From positions 4,340,001 to 4,404,000 of the forward strand of contig NZ_BJOR01000001.1 of the NCBI RefSeq assembly GCF_006540305.1: a stretch of DNA of 64,000 nt, in the 5' to 3' direction. This stretch comes from Streptomyces sp. 6-11-2. Its GTDB lineage: Bacteria; Actinomycetota; Actinomycetes; Streptomycetales; Streptomycetaceae. Each line of letters starts with the position of its first letter. The stretch's first letter is position 1. The translations under genes and the position numbers were made by a program. Shown here piece after piece: positions 51,139 to 61,153 of this stretch. Below the pieces are notes generated by a model that was not told where the DNA came from, did no database searches, and was given only the letters and a program-made list of their open reading frames with translations.

Positions 51139-51780
51139 GTGACCGCGGAGACCTCCCAGACGCTCGACCGGGGACTGCGAGTCCTCAAACTGCTGGCCGA
51201 GACGGACCACGGGCTGACCGTCACCGAGCTGTCGCACAAACTGGGCGTCAACCGGACCGTGGTGTACCGGCTGCTCGCCACCCTGGAACAGCACACGCTC
51301 GTCCGCCGCGATCTGGGCGGCCGCGCCAGGGTCGGGCTGGGAGTGCTGCGGCTGGGCCGCCAGGTGCATCCGCTGGTACGGGAGGCGGCGCTGCCCGCGC
51401 TGCGGTCGCTGGCCGAGGACATCGGGGCGACCGCGCATCTGACGCTGGTGGACGGTTCGGAGGCGCTGGCCGTCGCCGTGGTCGAACCGACGTGGACCGA
51501 CTACCACGTGGCCTACCGGGCCGGTTTCCGGCACGCCCTGGAACGGGGCGCCGCGGGCAAGGCGATACTCGCGGCCCGCCGGCAGCCGGCCGTGGACCCC
51601 GGCTACACCCTGACCCACGGCGAACTGGAGGCCGGGGCCTGCGGGGCGGCGGCACCGCTGCTCGGCGTGACGGGCCTCGAGGGCAGCGTCGGGGTCGTCA
51701 TGCTGGCGGACTCCGTACCGGAACGCGTGGGCCCACGCGTCGTACACGCGGCCCGCGAGGTGGCGGAGGCCCTCCGCTAG
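51139..51780 (+). CDS. IclR-family transcriptional regulator
   Basis: 213 aa from GTG 51139 (AGGAG 8 nt upstream; GTG 51130 is too close to it). The winged helix-turn-helix has LDRGLRVLKLLAETDHGLTVTELSHKLGVNRTVVYRLLATLE. The effector domain includes TAHLTLVDGSEALAVAVVEPT, HALERGAAGKAILAAR and GSVGVVML. A metabolic operon target is usual for the family but none is adjacent. A repeat tract follows. Confidence 0.9.
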   Translation: MTAETSQTLDRGLRVLKLLAETDHGLTVTELSHKLGVNRTVVYRLLATLEQHTLVRRDLGGRARVGLGVLRLGRQVHPLVREAALPALRSLAEDIGATAHLTLVDGSEALAVAVVEPTWTDYHVAYRAGFRHALERGAAGKAILAARRQPAVDPGYTLTHGELEAGACGAAAPLLGVTGLEGSVGVVMLADSVPERVGPRVVHAAREVAEALR

Positions 51781-51789
51781 CCACTGCCA

Positions 51790-52125
51790 CGGGGCGCCGC
51801 CCCGGCGGCCCACCTCGTGCCGTCCCGCCGGCCCGGCTCGTGCGGTGCCGACGGGCGCACTGTGCGCATGGGCGGCGGTCTACGTCGTGCTGTGCCGGCG
51901 GTGCACACCCCGCGCTCCCGGCAGCTCGCCGCGTGCCGTGGCGGTGGCCTACCTCGTGCCGTGGTGGTGGGCGCACTTCGTGCTGTGCCGACGGCGCACC
52001 TCGTGCTGTCCCGCCAGGCCCCCACCCCGTGCTGTCCCGGCGGTCCACCTCCTGCTGTGCCGGCGGGCGCACCGCGTGCCGTGCCGGCGGCCCACTGGTG
52101 CCGCGTCGCCGAGCCCGCCCGTGCC
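51790..52125. repeat. Degenerate ~24-bp tandem repeats
   Basis: The 450-bp gap 51781-52231 is filled by repeats with consensus near CCTCGTGCTGTGCCGGCGGG plus GCGCA. Periods of 22-27 bp are clearest at 51950-52115. Period drift breaks any reading frame. The style resembles the 2280-2850 tract but the unit differs. Function unknown. Confidence 0.65.
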
Positions 52126-52219
52126 GTGGCGGCGAGCCCGTCCCGTCCCGGCCACCGGCGGCGCCACCGCCCCCGGTCGCCGGGAACGGCTGCCAGGTGG
52201 CCGGACATCGGTCGGGGGA

Positions 52220-52232
52220 TAGATTGAACCCG
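52220..52232 (+). promoter_or_regulatory. -10 box for leaderless Lon-like protease gene
   Basis: TAGATT (52220-52225) ends 6 nt before GTG 52232. No ribosome site is present. Confidence 0.5.
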
Positions 52233-53023
52233 TGCTCTCTCGTCTCACACGTTCCCAGGCCCTCGCCGTCTGTGCGGTGCCCGTCGCGGCTCTGATCGCC
52301 ACGGCGGTGTTCGCGCCGCTGCCGTTCTCGGTGGCGCAGCCCGGGATGACGGCGAACGTGCTCGGGGAGAACAAGGGCACCCAGGTCATCACCATCTCCG
52401 GCGCCCCCACCCGCAGCACGAGCGGTCAGCTCCGTATGACGACCATCGAGGCCACCGGCCCGGACGCGAACGTCTCGCTGGGGGACGTGATCGACGGCTG
52501 GTTCGCCACCGACCGGGCGGTCATGCCGCGCGACGCGGTCTACCCGAGTGGCAACAGTCTGAAGGAGATCGAGCAGCACAACACGGAGCAGATGAGGCAG
52601 TCGCAGGACGCGGCCACCCGGGCCGCCCTGAAGTACCTCGGCGTCAGCGACAAGAAGGTCAAGGTCACGCTGAAGCTCGCCGACGTCGGTGGCCCCAGCG
52701 CGGGTCTGCTGTTCTCCCTCGGCATCGTCGACAAGCTCCACGGCGACGGAAACGGCGGCGACCTCACGGGAGGCCGCACCATCGCCGGTACGGGCACCAT
52801 CAACGCCGACGGCACGGTCGGCGCGGTCGGCGGCGTGGCCCTCAAGACGCAGGCCGCCCACCGGGACGGCGCCACCGTCTTCCTGGTCCCGAAGGCCGAG
52901 TGCGCCGACGCCAAGGCCGAACTGCCCAAGGGCCTGCGCCTGGTCCCGGTGACCACCCTCAAGGGCGCGGTCGGCGCGCTGGTGGCCCTGGAGAACGGCA
53001 AGGGCACGGTCCCGAGCTGCTAG
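52232..53023 (+). CDS. Membrane-anchored Lon-type (S16) serine protease, YlbL-like
   Basis: 263 aa. An N-terminal signal anchor (ALAVCAVPVAALIATAVFAPL) places the domain outside. The C-terminal S16 domain has catalytic S156 in VGGPSAGLLFSLG and K205 in VGGVALKTQAA, with TIAGTGTINADGTVGAVGG between. The PDZ domain usual in YlbL proteins is not obvious. The transcript seems leaderless. The stop TAG (53021-53023) coincides with the left end of a MITE, and the pre-insertion site would have given the same stop. Confidence 0.88.
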   Translation: MLSRLTRSQALAVCAVPVAALIATAVFAPLPFSVAQPGMTANVLGENKGTQVITISGAPTRSTSGQLRMTTIEATGPDANVSLGDVIDGWFATDRAVMPRDAVYPSGNSLKEIEQHNTEQMRQSQDAATRAALKYLGVSDKKVKVTLKLADVGGPSAGLLFSLGIVDKLHGDGNGGDLTGGRTIAGTGTINADGTVGAVGGVALKTQAAHRDGATVFLVPKAECADAKAELPKGLRLVPVTTLKGAVGALVALENGKGTVPSC

Positions 53024-53247
53024 TGCTGTGACCGGAAAGGTTCACCGGCTCGCGGCGCCCGGCACGGCACTCCCCCAGCCTTCGGCCGGGGGTACCCCCA
53101 CGCCGCGTTGTCGCATCACCCGAGTACATCCAGTACGCGGGCAATGCTCCGCCTTGCGATGCTCCCCCACTGCCTGAACGGCGTGGGAGGTGCCCCCGGC
53201 ACCGGACGCCGCGAGCTTCCCGGCAAACCTTTCCGGCCACAGCACTA
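53021..53247. mobile_element. MITE, copy 2 (227 bp)
   Basis: It has the same length as copy 1 and differs at only a few positions. Left end TAGTGCTGTGACCGGAAAGG and right end, inverted, TAGTGCTGTGGCCGGAAAGG are near-perfect terminal repeats. It is flanked by C and G, so the target was CTAG with TA duplicated, typical of IS630-type elements. It lies between two convergent genes, and each TIR supplies the TAG stop of the gene beside it. Confidence 0.88.
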
Positions 53248-53439
53248 GACCGCCGACACGGCAGGGGCCGTCCTGGGAGCGGCGGCAAGACGCAGGCCGA
53301 GGTCAACGAGGGTCCAGCCGAGCTGGGTACGGAGGGCGCCGGGCTGCCTGGCCTGGGCGGCAGCGTGGTGCCCCGTGGCCTGGGCCTGGAGTTCGGCGGC
53401 GCGGGTGCGGTGCAGGATGAGGTGGGTCTCGGCATGCAT
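53245..53439 (-). CDS. Small helical protein downstream of the ArsR-like gene (64 aa)
   Basis: MHAETHLILHRTRAAELQAQ and LRTQLGWTLVDLGLRLAAA show an amphipathic helix and a hydrophobic C-terminal helix. The start lies 11 bp after the regulator stop with AGAGG upstream, so they form an operon. The stop TAG is contributed by the MITE right end. Function unknown. Confidence 0.65.
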   Translation of the reverse strand: MHAETHLILHRTRAAELQAQATGHHAAAQARQPGALRTQLGWTLVDLGLRLAAAPRTAPAVSAV

Positions 53440-53450
53440 GGGGCGGCCTC

Positions 53451-54035
53451 TCAGTCCGTGTGGGTGGGGAAGACGTGCGAGTGGACGCGCACCTGCTCGG
53501 TGTCCGGGGTGCCGTCGGCGGGGGCCAGGGCGCGGTAGCTCTCCACGAGCTCGTGCATCTTCTCGATGAGTTCGAGGGCGAGTTCGGGCGTGAGGCGCAG
53601 CGTCCAGGAGCTCATGTCCGCGGCGCGGGTCCATGCCTCGGACCAGTCGCTCCTCGTGCCGAGCCAGGTCGCCAGCTCCTGAGTGCGCTGGTTCGCGACC
53701 TCGTGCATGAACAGGTCGGCGGCGCCGCGTACTTCGGGGTCGGGGTCCTTCAGCAGCGTGTCGTCGAAACTCTCGCCCCTGTGGGCCGCCCGCCACCAGC
53801 GCTCCCGCCCCTTGCCGTGCCCGGGCGCGTCCTCGACGAAGCCGTGCGCGGCGAGCTGACGCAGGTGGTAACTGGTGGCACCGCTGGACTCACCCAGTTT
53901 CGCGGCCAGTTGGGACGCGGTGGCCGGCCCGCCGCGCCGCAGCGCGGTCAGCAGCCGCATGCGCAGGGGGTGTGCCAGACCACGCAGCGAGCGGGCATCA
54001 AGAGGGCGGACCCGAGGGTCCAGGGGTTCGGCCAT
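53451..54035 (-). CDS. ArsR-like winged-helix transcriptional regulator
   Basis: 194 aa from ATG 54035. The N-terminal winged helix (RSLRGLAHPLRMRLLTALRRGGPATASQLAAKLGESSGATSYHLRQL) is of the ArsR_N/HTH_20 type. The C-terminal half is helical (EALELIEKMHELVESYRAL style), as in regulators that respond to small molecules. A perfect palindrome 16 bp upstream (54051-54072) is a likely autoregulatory operator. A small protein follows in the operon. Confidence 0.88.
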   Translation of the reverse strand: MAEPLDPRVRPLDARSLRGLAHPLRMRLLTALRRGGPATASQLAAKLGESSGATSYHLRQLAAHGFVEDAPGHGKGRERWWRAAHRGESFDDTLLKDPDPEVRGAADLFMHEVANQRTQELATWLGTRSDWSEAWTRAADMSSWTLRLTPELALELIEKMHELVESYRALAPADGTPDTEQVRVHSHVFPTHTD

Positions 54036-54050
54036 GCATACAAAGATAGC

Positions 54051-54072
54051 GTTGCAAAGAAGGCTTTGCAAC
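54051..54072. promoter_or_regulatory. Palindromic operator of the ArsR-like gene
   Basis: GTTGCAAAG (54051-54059) and CTTTGCAAC (54064-54072) are exact inverted repeats with 4-bp spacing. On the minus strand the palindrome carries TTGCAA at -35 distance from TATCTT, so a bound repressor would block the promoter. Confidence 0.65.
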
Positions 54073-54095
54073 AGGTTCTTTGGAAGTAGCCCCTC

Positions 54096-55840
<1,745 letters not shown>

Positions 55841-56040
55841 GCCCGCCCGCCGCGACACCCGCCCGCCGCGACACCCGCGCGGCGGGCGGGCGGCCGTCGC
55901 GGCTCGCTGGTCGCGGACGTGTCCGGGCCCCGCAGAGGGTTCTCCACGGCGCCCACCGTGCGTCAGGACGGCGACCGTCACCCGGCAGGCCGAGGGGCGG
56001 GGCCGACGGGGTTCACACCGATGGCCCCGGGTGCGAGGCT

Positions 56041-57447
56041 GTGATCGTGAGCCGCATTGAAGCCGCACCCGACGAAGCCCAGGGCAACCTCACCGACCGG
56101 CTCCTCGCGGGCCTGCCGGCCGAGGCGGTCCTCGTCGATCCCGATGTCACGTCCTCCTACGCCAACGACATGGCCAGCTTCTGCCCGTCCGGCGCCCCGG
56201 CCGTCGTCGTCCTGCCGCGCACGGTGGAACAGGTCCAGCACGTCATGCGCACCGCCACCGAACTACGTGTCCCGGTCGTCCCGCAGGGCGCCCGCACCGG
56301 CCTGTCCGGCGCGGCCAACGCCTCCGACGGCTGCATCGTGCTGTCCCTGACCAAAATGGACCGCATCCTGGAGATCAGCCCGGTCGACCGGGTCGCGGTC
56401 GTCGAGCCGGGCGTCGTCAACGCCGCGCTCTCCCGCGCGGTGAACGAACACGGCCTGTACTACCCGCCGGACCCCTCCAGTTGGGAGATGTGCACGATCG
56501 GCGGCAACATCGGCACCGCCTCCGGCGGCCTGTGCTGCGTGAAGTACGGGGTCACCGCCGAGTACGTGCTCGGTCTGGACGTCGTGCTGGCCGACGGGCG
56601 GCTGATGTCCACCGGCCGCCGCACCGCCAAGGGCGTCGCCGGATACGACCTGACCCGCCTGTTCGTCGGCTCCGAGGGCTCGCTCGGCATCGTCGTGCGG
56701 GCCGTTCTGGCACTCAGGCCGCAGCCGCCGCAACAGCTCGTGCTGGCCGCCGAGTTCGACTCCGCGGCCGCCGCCTGCGACGCCGTGTGCCGGATCATGG
56801 CGGGCGGACATGTGCCCTCCCTGCTCGAACTCATGGACCGTACGACGGTGAAGGCCGTCAACGACCTCGCCCGCATGGGCCTGCCGGAGACCACCGAGGC
56901 GCTGCTGCTGGCCGCGTTCGACACGCCGGACCCGGCCGCCGACCTCGCCGCGGTCGGCGCGCTGTGCGAGGCGGCCGGCGCCACCCAGGTCGTCCCCGCC
57001 GACGACGCCGCCGAGTCCGAGATGCTGTTGCAGGCGCGGCGGCTGTCGCTCACCGCGCTGGAGGCCGTCAAGGGCACGACGATGATCGACGACGTGTGCG
57101 TGCCCCGCTCCCGGCTCGGCGAGATGCTCGAAGGCATCGAACGGATCGCCGAGAAGTACCAGCTCACCATTGGGGTCTGCGCGCACGCGGGCGACGGCAA
57201 CACCCATCCGACCGTCTGCTTCGACGCGCAGGACCCCGACGAGTCGCGGCGCGCCCGCGAGTCCTTCGACGAGATCATGGCTCTCGGCCTCGAACTCGGC
57301 GGCACCATCACCGGCGAGCACGGCGTGGGCGTGCTGAAGAAGGAGTGGCTGGCGCGCGAGATCGGCCCGGTGGGGGTCGAGATGCAGCGGGCGATCAAAC
57401 AGGCCTTCGACCCGCTGGGCATCCTCAACCCCGGCAAGCTGTTCTGA
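56041..57447 (+). CDS. FAD-linked oxidase, glycolate/D-lactate oxidase (GlcD)-like
   Basis: 468 aa. The FAD-binding PCMH domain has VVPQGARTGLSGAAN, CTIGGNIGTASGGLCCVKYG and GSLGIVVRAVLALRP. The C-terminal cap ends ICAHAGDGNTHPTVCF-like (GVCAHAGDGNTHP), TGEHGVGVLKKEWL and FDPLGILNPGKLF. It oxidises a 2-hydroxy acid (glycolate, D-lactate or similar), but the exact substrate cannot be read from sequence. GTG 56041 or GTG 56047 starts it. The gap after HPPD contains a terminator. Confidence 0.9.
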   Translation: MIVSRIEAAPDEAQGNLTDRLLAGLPAEAVLVDPDVTSSYANDMASFCPSGAPAVVVLPRTVEQVQHVMRTATELRVPVVPQGARTGLSGAANASDGCIVLSLTKMDRILEISPVDRVAVVEPGVVNAALSRAVNEHGLYYPPDPSSWEMCTIGGNIGTASGGLCCVKYGVTAEYVLGLDVVLADGRLMSTGRRTAKGVAGYDLTRLFVGSEGSLGIVVRAVLALRPQPPQQLVLAAEFDSAAAACDAVCRIMAGGHVPSLLELMDRTTVKAVNDLARMGLPETTEALLLAAFDTPDPAADLAAVGALCEAAGATQVVPADDAAESEMLLQARRLSLTALEAVKGTTMIDDVCVPRSRLGEMLEGIERIAEKYQLTIGVCAHAGDGNTHPTVCFDAQDPDESRRARESFDEIMALGLELGGTITGEHGVGVLKKEWLAREIGPVGVEMQRAIKQAFDPLGILNPGKLF

Positions 57448-57458
57448 CGCCCCCGCGT

Positions 57459-57872
57459 TCACTGGGCGAGCAGCCCGGCCAGCTCGTCGTCGATGCCGAG
57501 CTGCTCCCCCTCGGTGCCCGGCGGCACCAGGCTCAGCGTGCGCTCCAGCCAGGCCGACACCTGCGCTGCGGACGCCTCCAGCAGGGCCTCGCCGTCGGGC
57601 GCGCTCAGTGCCAGCAGCACCACGCTGCGGCCCAGCGCCTTCGACGGCCACACCCGCACGTCGCCGTCCCCGCACGGCCGGAACACCCCCTCCACGAGCA
57701 GTTCCCGGGCGAACGTCCAGTGCACGGGGTGCTCGGAGTCGACGTGGAAGACGACGTGCACGGCGTACGGGTCGTCGGTGCGGTAGGCGAGCCGTGCCGG
57801 GACGGGGACGCCGCACTCGGGCGACAGGATCAGTCTCAGCTCCAGTTCGCGCTCCACCACGGTGTGCCGCAT
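57459..57872 (-). CDS. ssgG: SsgA-like sporulation/cell-division protein SsgG
   Basis: 137 aa of the actinomycete SALP family, which guide septum placement and peptidoglycan remodelling in sporulating hyphae. The pattern includes LAYRTDDPYAVHVVFHVDSEHPVHWTFARELLVEGV and GDGDVRVWPS. The start ATG has GAGGAGAG upstream. The S. coelicolor gene at this position (SCO2924, from memory) is ssgG, required for correct septum localisation. It is convergent with the oxidase gene, 11 bp apart. Confidence 0.9.
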   Translation of the reverse strand: MRHTVVERELELRLILSPECGVPVPARLAYRTDDPYAVHVVFHVDSEHPVHWTFARELLVEGVFRPCGDGDVRVWPSKALGRSVVLLALSAPDGEALLEASAAQVSAWLERTLSLVPPGTEGEQLGIDDELAGLLAQ

Positions 57873-58112
57873 GGTTCTCTCCTCTCTCCCACGGGCCCCT
57901 CGGTGGGCCCGTGTGAGGGAGAGGGCGCTGGACGCCGGGCATTACGCGGGTTGTCCGAACTTTTTCGATCCGGATCTCGCGTGATCGTGAAGTATGTGTA
58001 CGAGGTTGCCCGGAAAGGAGTGGGTCCGGCCGGACCGGCGGTGCCGGCTGTCCCGGTCTGATAGATGTGGAGGCCCTCAAGACGACCTCCGAGCAGATAC
58101 GGGACGACGGAC

Positions 58113-59672
58113 ATGAGCGCCCCAACCCCGGCACCCGGTGACGACAGGCCACGCGAAGGCTACTACCCGGACCCGTCCATCCCTGGCTACGTCCGGTACT
58201 GGAACGGCGCCTCCTGGGTGCCGGGCACCAGCCGCCCGGCACCGACCGACGGCGAGCCGCTCGGACCGCCGCCCGGCGTGCACACCACGGCGGTCCCGGC
58301 GGTGGAGGAGACGGGACCGCACTTCTTCGACGAGGACCCCGTCGCCGACCCGAATCCCGCCGCGGCACCGCAGGGCGGCCGGCCCGAACCGGCGTCGGCC
58401 TGGGGGGCCGACCGCAACCGGCAGTCCGGCTTCGGCGGCGGCCAGGACCACCGCGTCTCCTGGGGCGCCCCGGCCCCGGCCGACCCGAGGGTGGCCCACA
58501 CGGCGGACCCCGCACCGGCCGACGCGGATCCGGCACGGGACGGGGGCCGCTCCGACGGCACGTTCGTCTTCCGCCGCCCCACGACCGGCGGCACTCCCGG
58601 GACCCCGGGTGACGCCGTCCCCGGCGTTCCGGGACCGGGCACGCCCGTCGACGAGGGCACGATGACCTTCCGCGCGGTGCCTCCCAGGACTCCGGGGGCA
58701 GGCACGCCGGGCCTTCCCGGCCAGGGCTCGCCCGGCTCCGGGGTCGCGTCCGGCTCCGGCCTGCCGGGCCCGTCCGGTGGCGCCGGCTTCCCGGGCGGCG
58801 CCGGGGCGGCCGGGCCACCCGCTGCCGGTGGGCCCGCCGCGAGCGGTGCCGGCGGTCCCGGTTTCGGGGCCGGAAAGGCCGCCGCCGCGCGGGCGGCGGC
58901 CGCGCAGCCGCCCGGCCAGGCCGGGGCCCGGCCCGGTGGTGCCTCCGCACAGGCTCCCGTCCCGGCCGCGCCACCGATGTCCTCCCCCTCGGCCCCGCCC
59001 CTTCAGCCCGGCGGGCCGCAGGGCCCCGGCGCTCCCGCCGGGACGCCGCTGGCCAGTGGTGCCGGTGGTGGGCAGTCCTCCTGGGCGCAGCAGGTGCACC
59101 GGCTCGCCGGGTCGGGTGAGCAGCAGCCCGTGGCGCCCTGGAAGCCGCCGGTCGAGGACCCGTTCCAGGCGGCGGCACGGCGGCAGGCCTCGGCCCGGCC
59201 CGCCGGCCTCGGCAAGCGACTGGCTGCCCGGCTCGTCGACTCGATCGTCCTCGGGGGCGTCACCGCCGTGGCCGCCGTACCGCTCGGCACCAAGGCGATC
59301 GACCACGTCAACGGGAAGATCGACGCGGCCCGGCTCTCCGGCCGCACGGTGACGGTCTGGCTCCTGGACGGCACCACGGCGACGTACCTCGGCGTCGTCC
59401 TCGCCGTCCTGCTGCTCTTCGGCGTGGTCTACGAGGTGCTGCCCACCGCCAAGTGGGGCCGCACTCTGGGCAAGAAGCTGTGCGGCCTGGAAGTGCGGGA
59501 CATCGAGGGTCACGAGCCCCCGTCGTTCGGCCCGGCCCTGCGCCGCTGGCTCGTCTGGGGTGTCCCGGGCCTCCTCGGCATCGGTCTGGTGGGCATGGCG
59601 TGGTGCCTGTTCGACCGGCCGTGGCGCCAGTGCTGGCACGACAAGGCGGCGCACACGTTCGTGGCGGGCTGA
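58113..59672 (+). CDS. RDD-family membrane protein with N-terminal DUF2510
   Basis: 519 aa. A DUF2510 motif (EGYYPDPSIPGYVRYWNGASWV) is followed by about 330 residues of Pro/Gly/Ala-rich linker. The C-terminal RDD domain starts at AGLGKRLAARLVDSIVLGGV, with three helices and the TAKWGRTLGKKLCGLEVRD motif. RDD proteins have been linked to ion transport or stress, but the role is unsettled. ATG 58113 is preceded by a modest GGACG. A second RDD gene follows beyond a minisatellite. Confidence 0.85.
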   Translation: MSAPTPAPGDDRPREGYYPDPSIPGYVRYWNGASWVPGTSRPAPTDGEPLGPPPGVHTTAVPAVEETGPHFFDEDPVADPNPAAAPQGGRPEPASAWGADRNRQSGFGGGQDHRVSWGAPAPADPRVAHTADPAPADADPARDGGRSDGTFVFRRPTTGGTPGTPGDAVPGVPGPGTPVDEGTMTFRAVPPRTPGAGTPGLPGQGSPGSGVASGSGLPGPSGGAGFPGGAGAAGPPAAGGPAASGAGGPGFGAGKAAAARAAAAQPPGQAGARPGGASAQAPVPAAPPMSSPSAPPLQPGGPQGPGAPAGTPLASGAGGGQSSWAQQVHRLAGSGEQQPVAPWKPPVEDPFQAAARRQASARPAGLGKRLAARLVDSIVLGGVTAVAAVPLGTKAIDHVNGKIDAARLSGRTVTVWLLDGTTATYLGVVLAVLLLFGVVYEVLPTAKWGRTLGKKLCGLEVRDIEGHEPPSFGPALRRWLVWGVPGLLGIGLVGMAWCLFDRPWRQCWHDKAAHTFVAG

Positions 59673-59701
59673 CGAGTCCGGCGGGGCGGCTCCGCACGCG
59701 C

Positions 59702-59885
59702 GCCGGACTCATCCGCGCTGGACTCATCCGCGCTGGACTCATCCGCGCTGGACTCATCCACGCCGGACTCGTCCGCGCCGGACTCGTCCGCGCTGGACTC
59801 GTCCGCGCCGGCCTTGTCCGTGCCGGTCCCACTCGTGCCGGTCCCCTCCACGCCGGTCCCGCCCACGCCGGTCTCATCCGTACGG
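59702..59885. repeat. 15-bp minisatellite between two RDD genes
   Basis: About twelve tandem units of GCYGGACTCRTCCGC occur. The four GCTGGACTCATCC units near 59725-59775 are almost identical, and later units drift towards GCCGGTCCC. The 15-bp period keeps all frames open and yields pentapeptide repeats on both strands (AGLIR, SADES), but no start or ribosome site supports translation. Likely variable between strains. Confidence 0.85.
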
Positions 59886-59931
59886 CCGCGCAGCGGGTGC
59901 GCGGCGGCTGGGCTCGCGATCCACTCGGCGC

Positions 59932-60789
59932 ATGAGCACCGAACCGCCCTCCGGCTCCGGACCGCAGCCCCCTTCCCCCGGGGGAAGGCGATCACCCCAC
60001 GGCCAGGGTCCGTGGGGCGAGAACGCGCGGGGCGACGACGGGCAGGGCGGCGGCGCGTGGGGCGGCGCCCAGGAAGGCGGGCGGTCGGGCGGCTCCCCGT
60101 ACTCCGACGACCCGTCAGCAGGCATGCCCCCGCCGCCCGGCGAGCAGCCTCCGCCGCCCGGAGAGCAACCACCCCCCGGCGGCGGGCCACAGGGCGGTGG
60201 GCCGTACGGCGGTGGCCCGCAGGGCGGCGGGGGTCCTTACGGTCCGCAGGGCGGCGGCTACGACGGTGGCGGTCCCTACGGCGGAGGCCCGCAGGGCGGC
60301 GGTTACGGCGGCGGTCCCTACGGCGGTGACCCGCTCGCCGGTATGCCCCCGCTCGCTGACAGCGGCAAACGCACCCTCGCCCGGATCGTCGACCTGGTCC
60401 TGGTCGGCATCGTCGTCACCCTGGTCACCTGGGGCCTGCGGGTCAACGAGTACGCGGTCAACGCCGAGAACGTGCAGGTCGGCAAGTCCGTGGCGCAGTC
60501 AGTGGTCGGCGTGGTGCTCTACATGGCCTACGACACCTTCATGATCTCCAGATACGGGCAGACCCTGGGCAAGAAGTGGCTGGGCATGCGGGTGGCCAAC
60601 CTCGACGACGGCTCCACCCCGTCCGTCCCGACCGCGCTGGCACGCGCGGCGGTGCTCTGGGTGCCCTTCTGGTTCTGCTGCGCCTGCCTGTGGCTGGCGA
60701 TCAGCGGCGGGTGGAGCTTCTTCGACCGCCCCTACAAGCAGGGCCTGCACGACAAGGTGGCCAAGACGGTGGTGGTCAGCACCGGTTGA
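59932..60789 (+). CDS. RDD-family membrane protein
   Basis: 285 aa. A Gly/Pro/Tyr-rich N-terminus of about 135 residues with GGGPQGGGPYGG repeats precedes an RDD domain (SGKRTLARIVDLVLVGIVVTLV, YDTFMISRYGQTLGKKWLGMRVANLDDG). Two further helices and FFDRPYKQGLHDKVAKTVVV end it. It is a paralogue of the preceding gene without DUF2510. ATG 59932 has no strong ribosome site. Confidence 0.85.
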   Translation: MSTEPPSGSGPQPPSPGGRRSPHGQGPWGENARGDDGQGGGAWGGAQEGGRSGGSPYSDDPSAGMPPPPGEQPPPPGEQPPPGGGPQGGGPYGGGPQGGGGPYGPQGGGYDGGGPYGGGPQGGGYGGGPYGGDPLAGMPPLADSGKRTLARIVDLVLVGIVVTLVTWGLRVNEYAVNAENVQVGKSVAQSVVGVVLYMAYDTFMISRYGQTLGKKWLGMRVANLDDGSTPSVPTALARAAVLWVPFWFCCACLWLAISGGWSFFDRPYKQGLHDKVAKTVVVSTG

Positions 60790-60844
60790 CCTCGGCCCGG
60801 GGCGGCGAGGAGCTTCGCAGGAGGCCGGAGAACGCCGGAGGAGG

Positions 60845-61153
60845 TCAGGAGGCCGTCGGCCCCCGTACCGGCTCGACTCCGGCCGTGACGGGCTGCCGGT
60901 GTGCCCGCGCCCGGACCCGCGTCTGGACCCGTGCCTGCCGGGCGCCGGCCGTCCGGGCGCCGGCCGGCTCGGCCGTGCGTGCCTTCGGCATCGGCACCGT
61001 CATCGCGACCAGGAGCCCCAGCGCGAGTGCCGCGAGGGCGATGACCACGATCCCCAGGCCCGAAGTCGTCCGGGACAGCAGCAGCATGGCGAGCGTCGAG
61101 AAGATCACGGTGCAGGAACCGTAGGCGAGCTGTGCGGCGGTGGGACGAGGCAT
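60845..61153 (-). CDS. Small two-helix membrane protein (102 aa)
   Basis: From ATG 61153 (MPRPTAAQLAYGSC) the chain has two helices (CTVIFSTLAMLLLS and GLGIVVIALAALALGLLVAMTV) and an Arg-rich cytoplasmic tail. GAGGA lies about 9 nt upstream. It is convergent with the RDD gene. No family recognised. Confidence 0.65.
   Translation of the reverse strand: MPRPTAAQLAYGSCTVIFSTLAMLLLSRTTSGLGIVVIALAALALGLLVAMTVPMPKARTAEPAGARTAGARQARVQTRVRARAHRQPVTAGVEPVRGPTAS

Noticed and set aside
56263..59178. 971-codon minus-strand frame
   Set aside because: Crosses the oxidase, ssgG and RDD genes in antisense or wrong frame; low-complexity Arg/Pro composition.
59510..60190. Minus-strand frame encoding SADES pentapeptide repeats
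   Set aside because: The minisatellite opens both strands. The frame overlaps RDD genes in antisense and has no start context.
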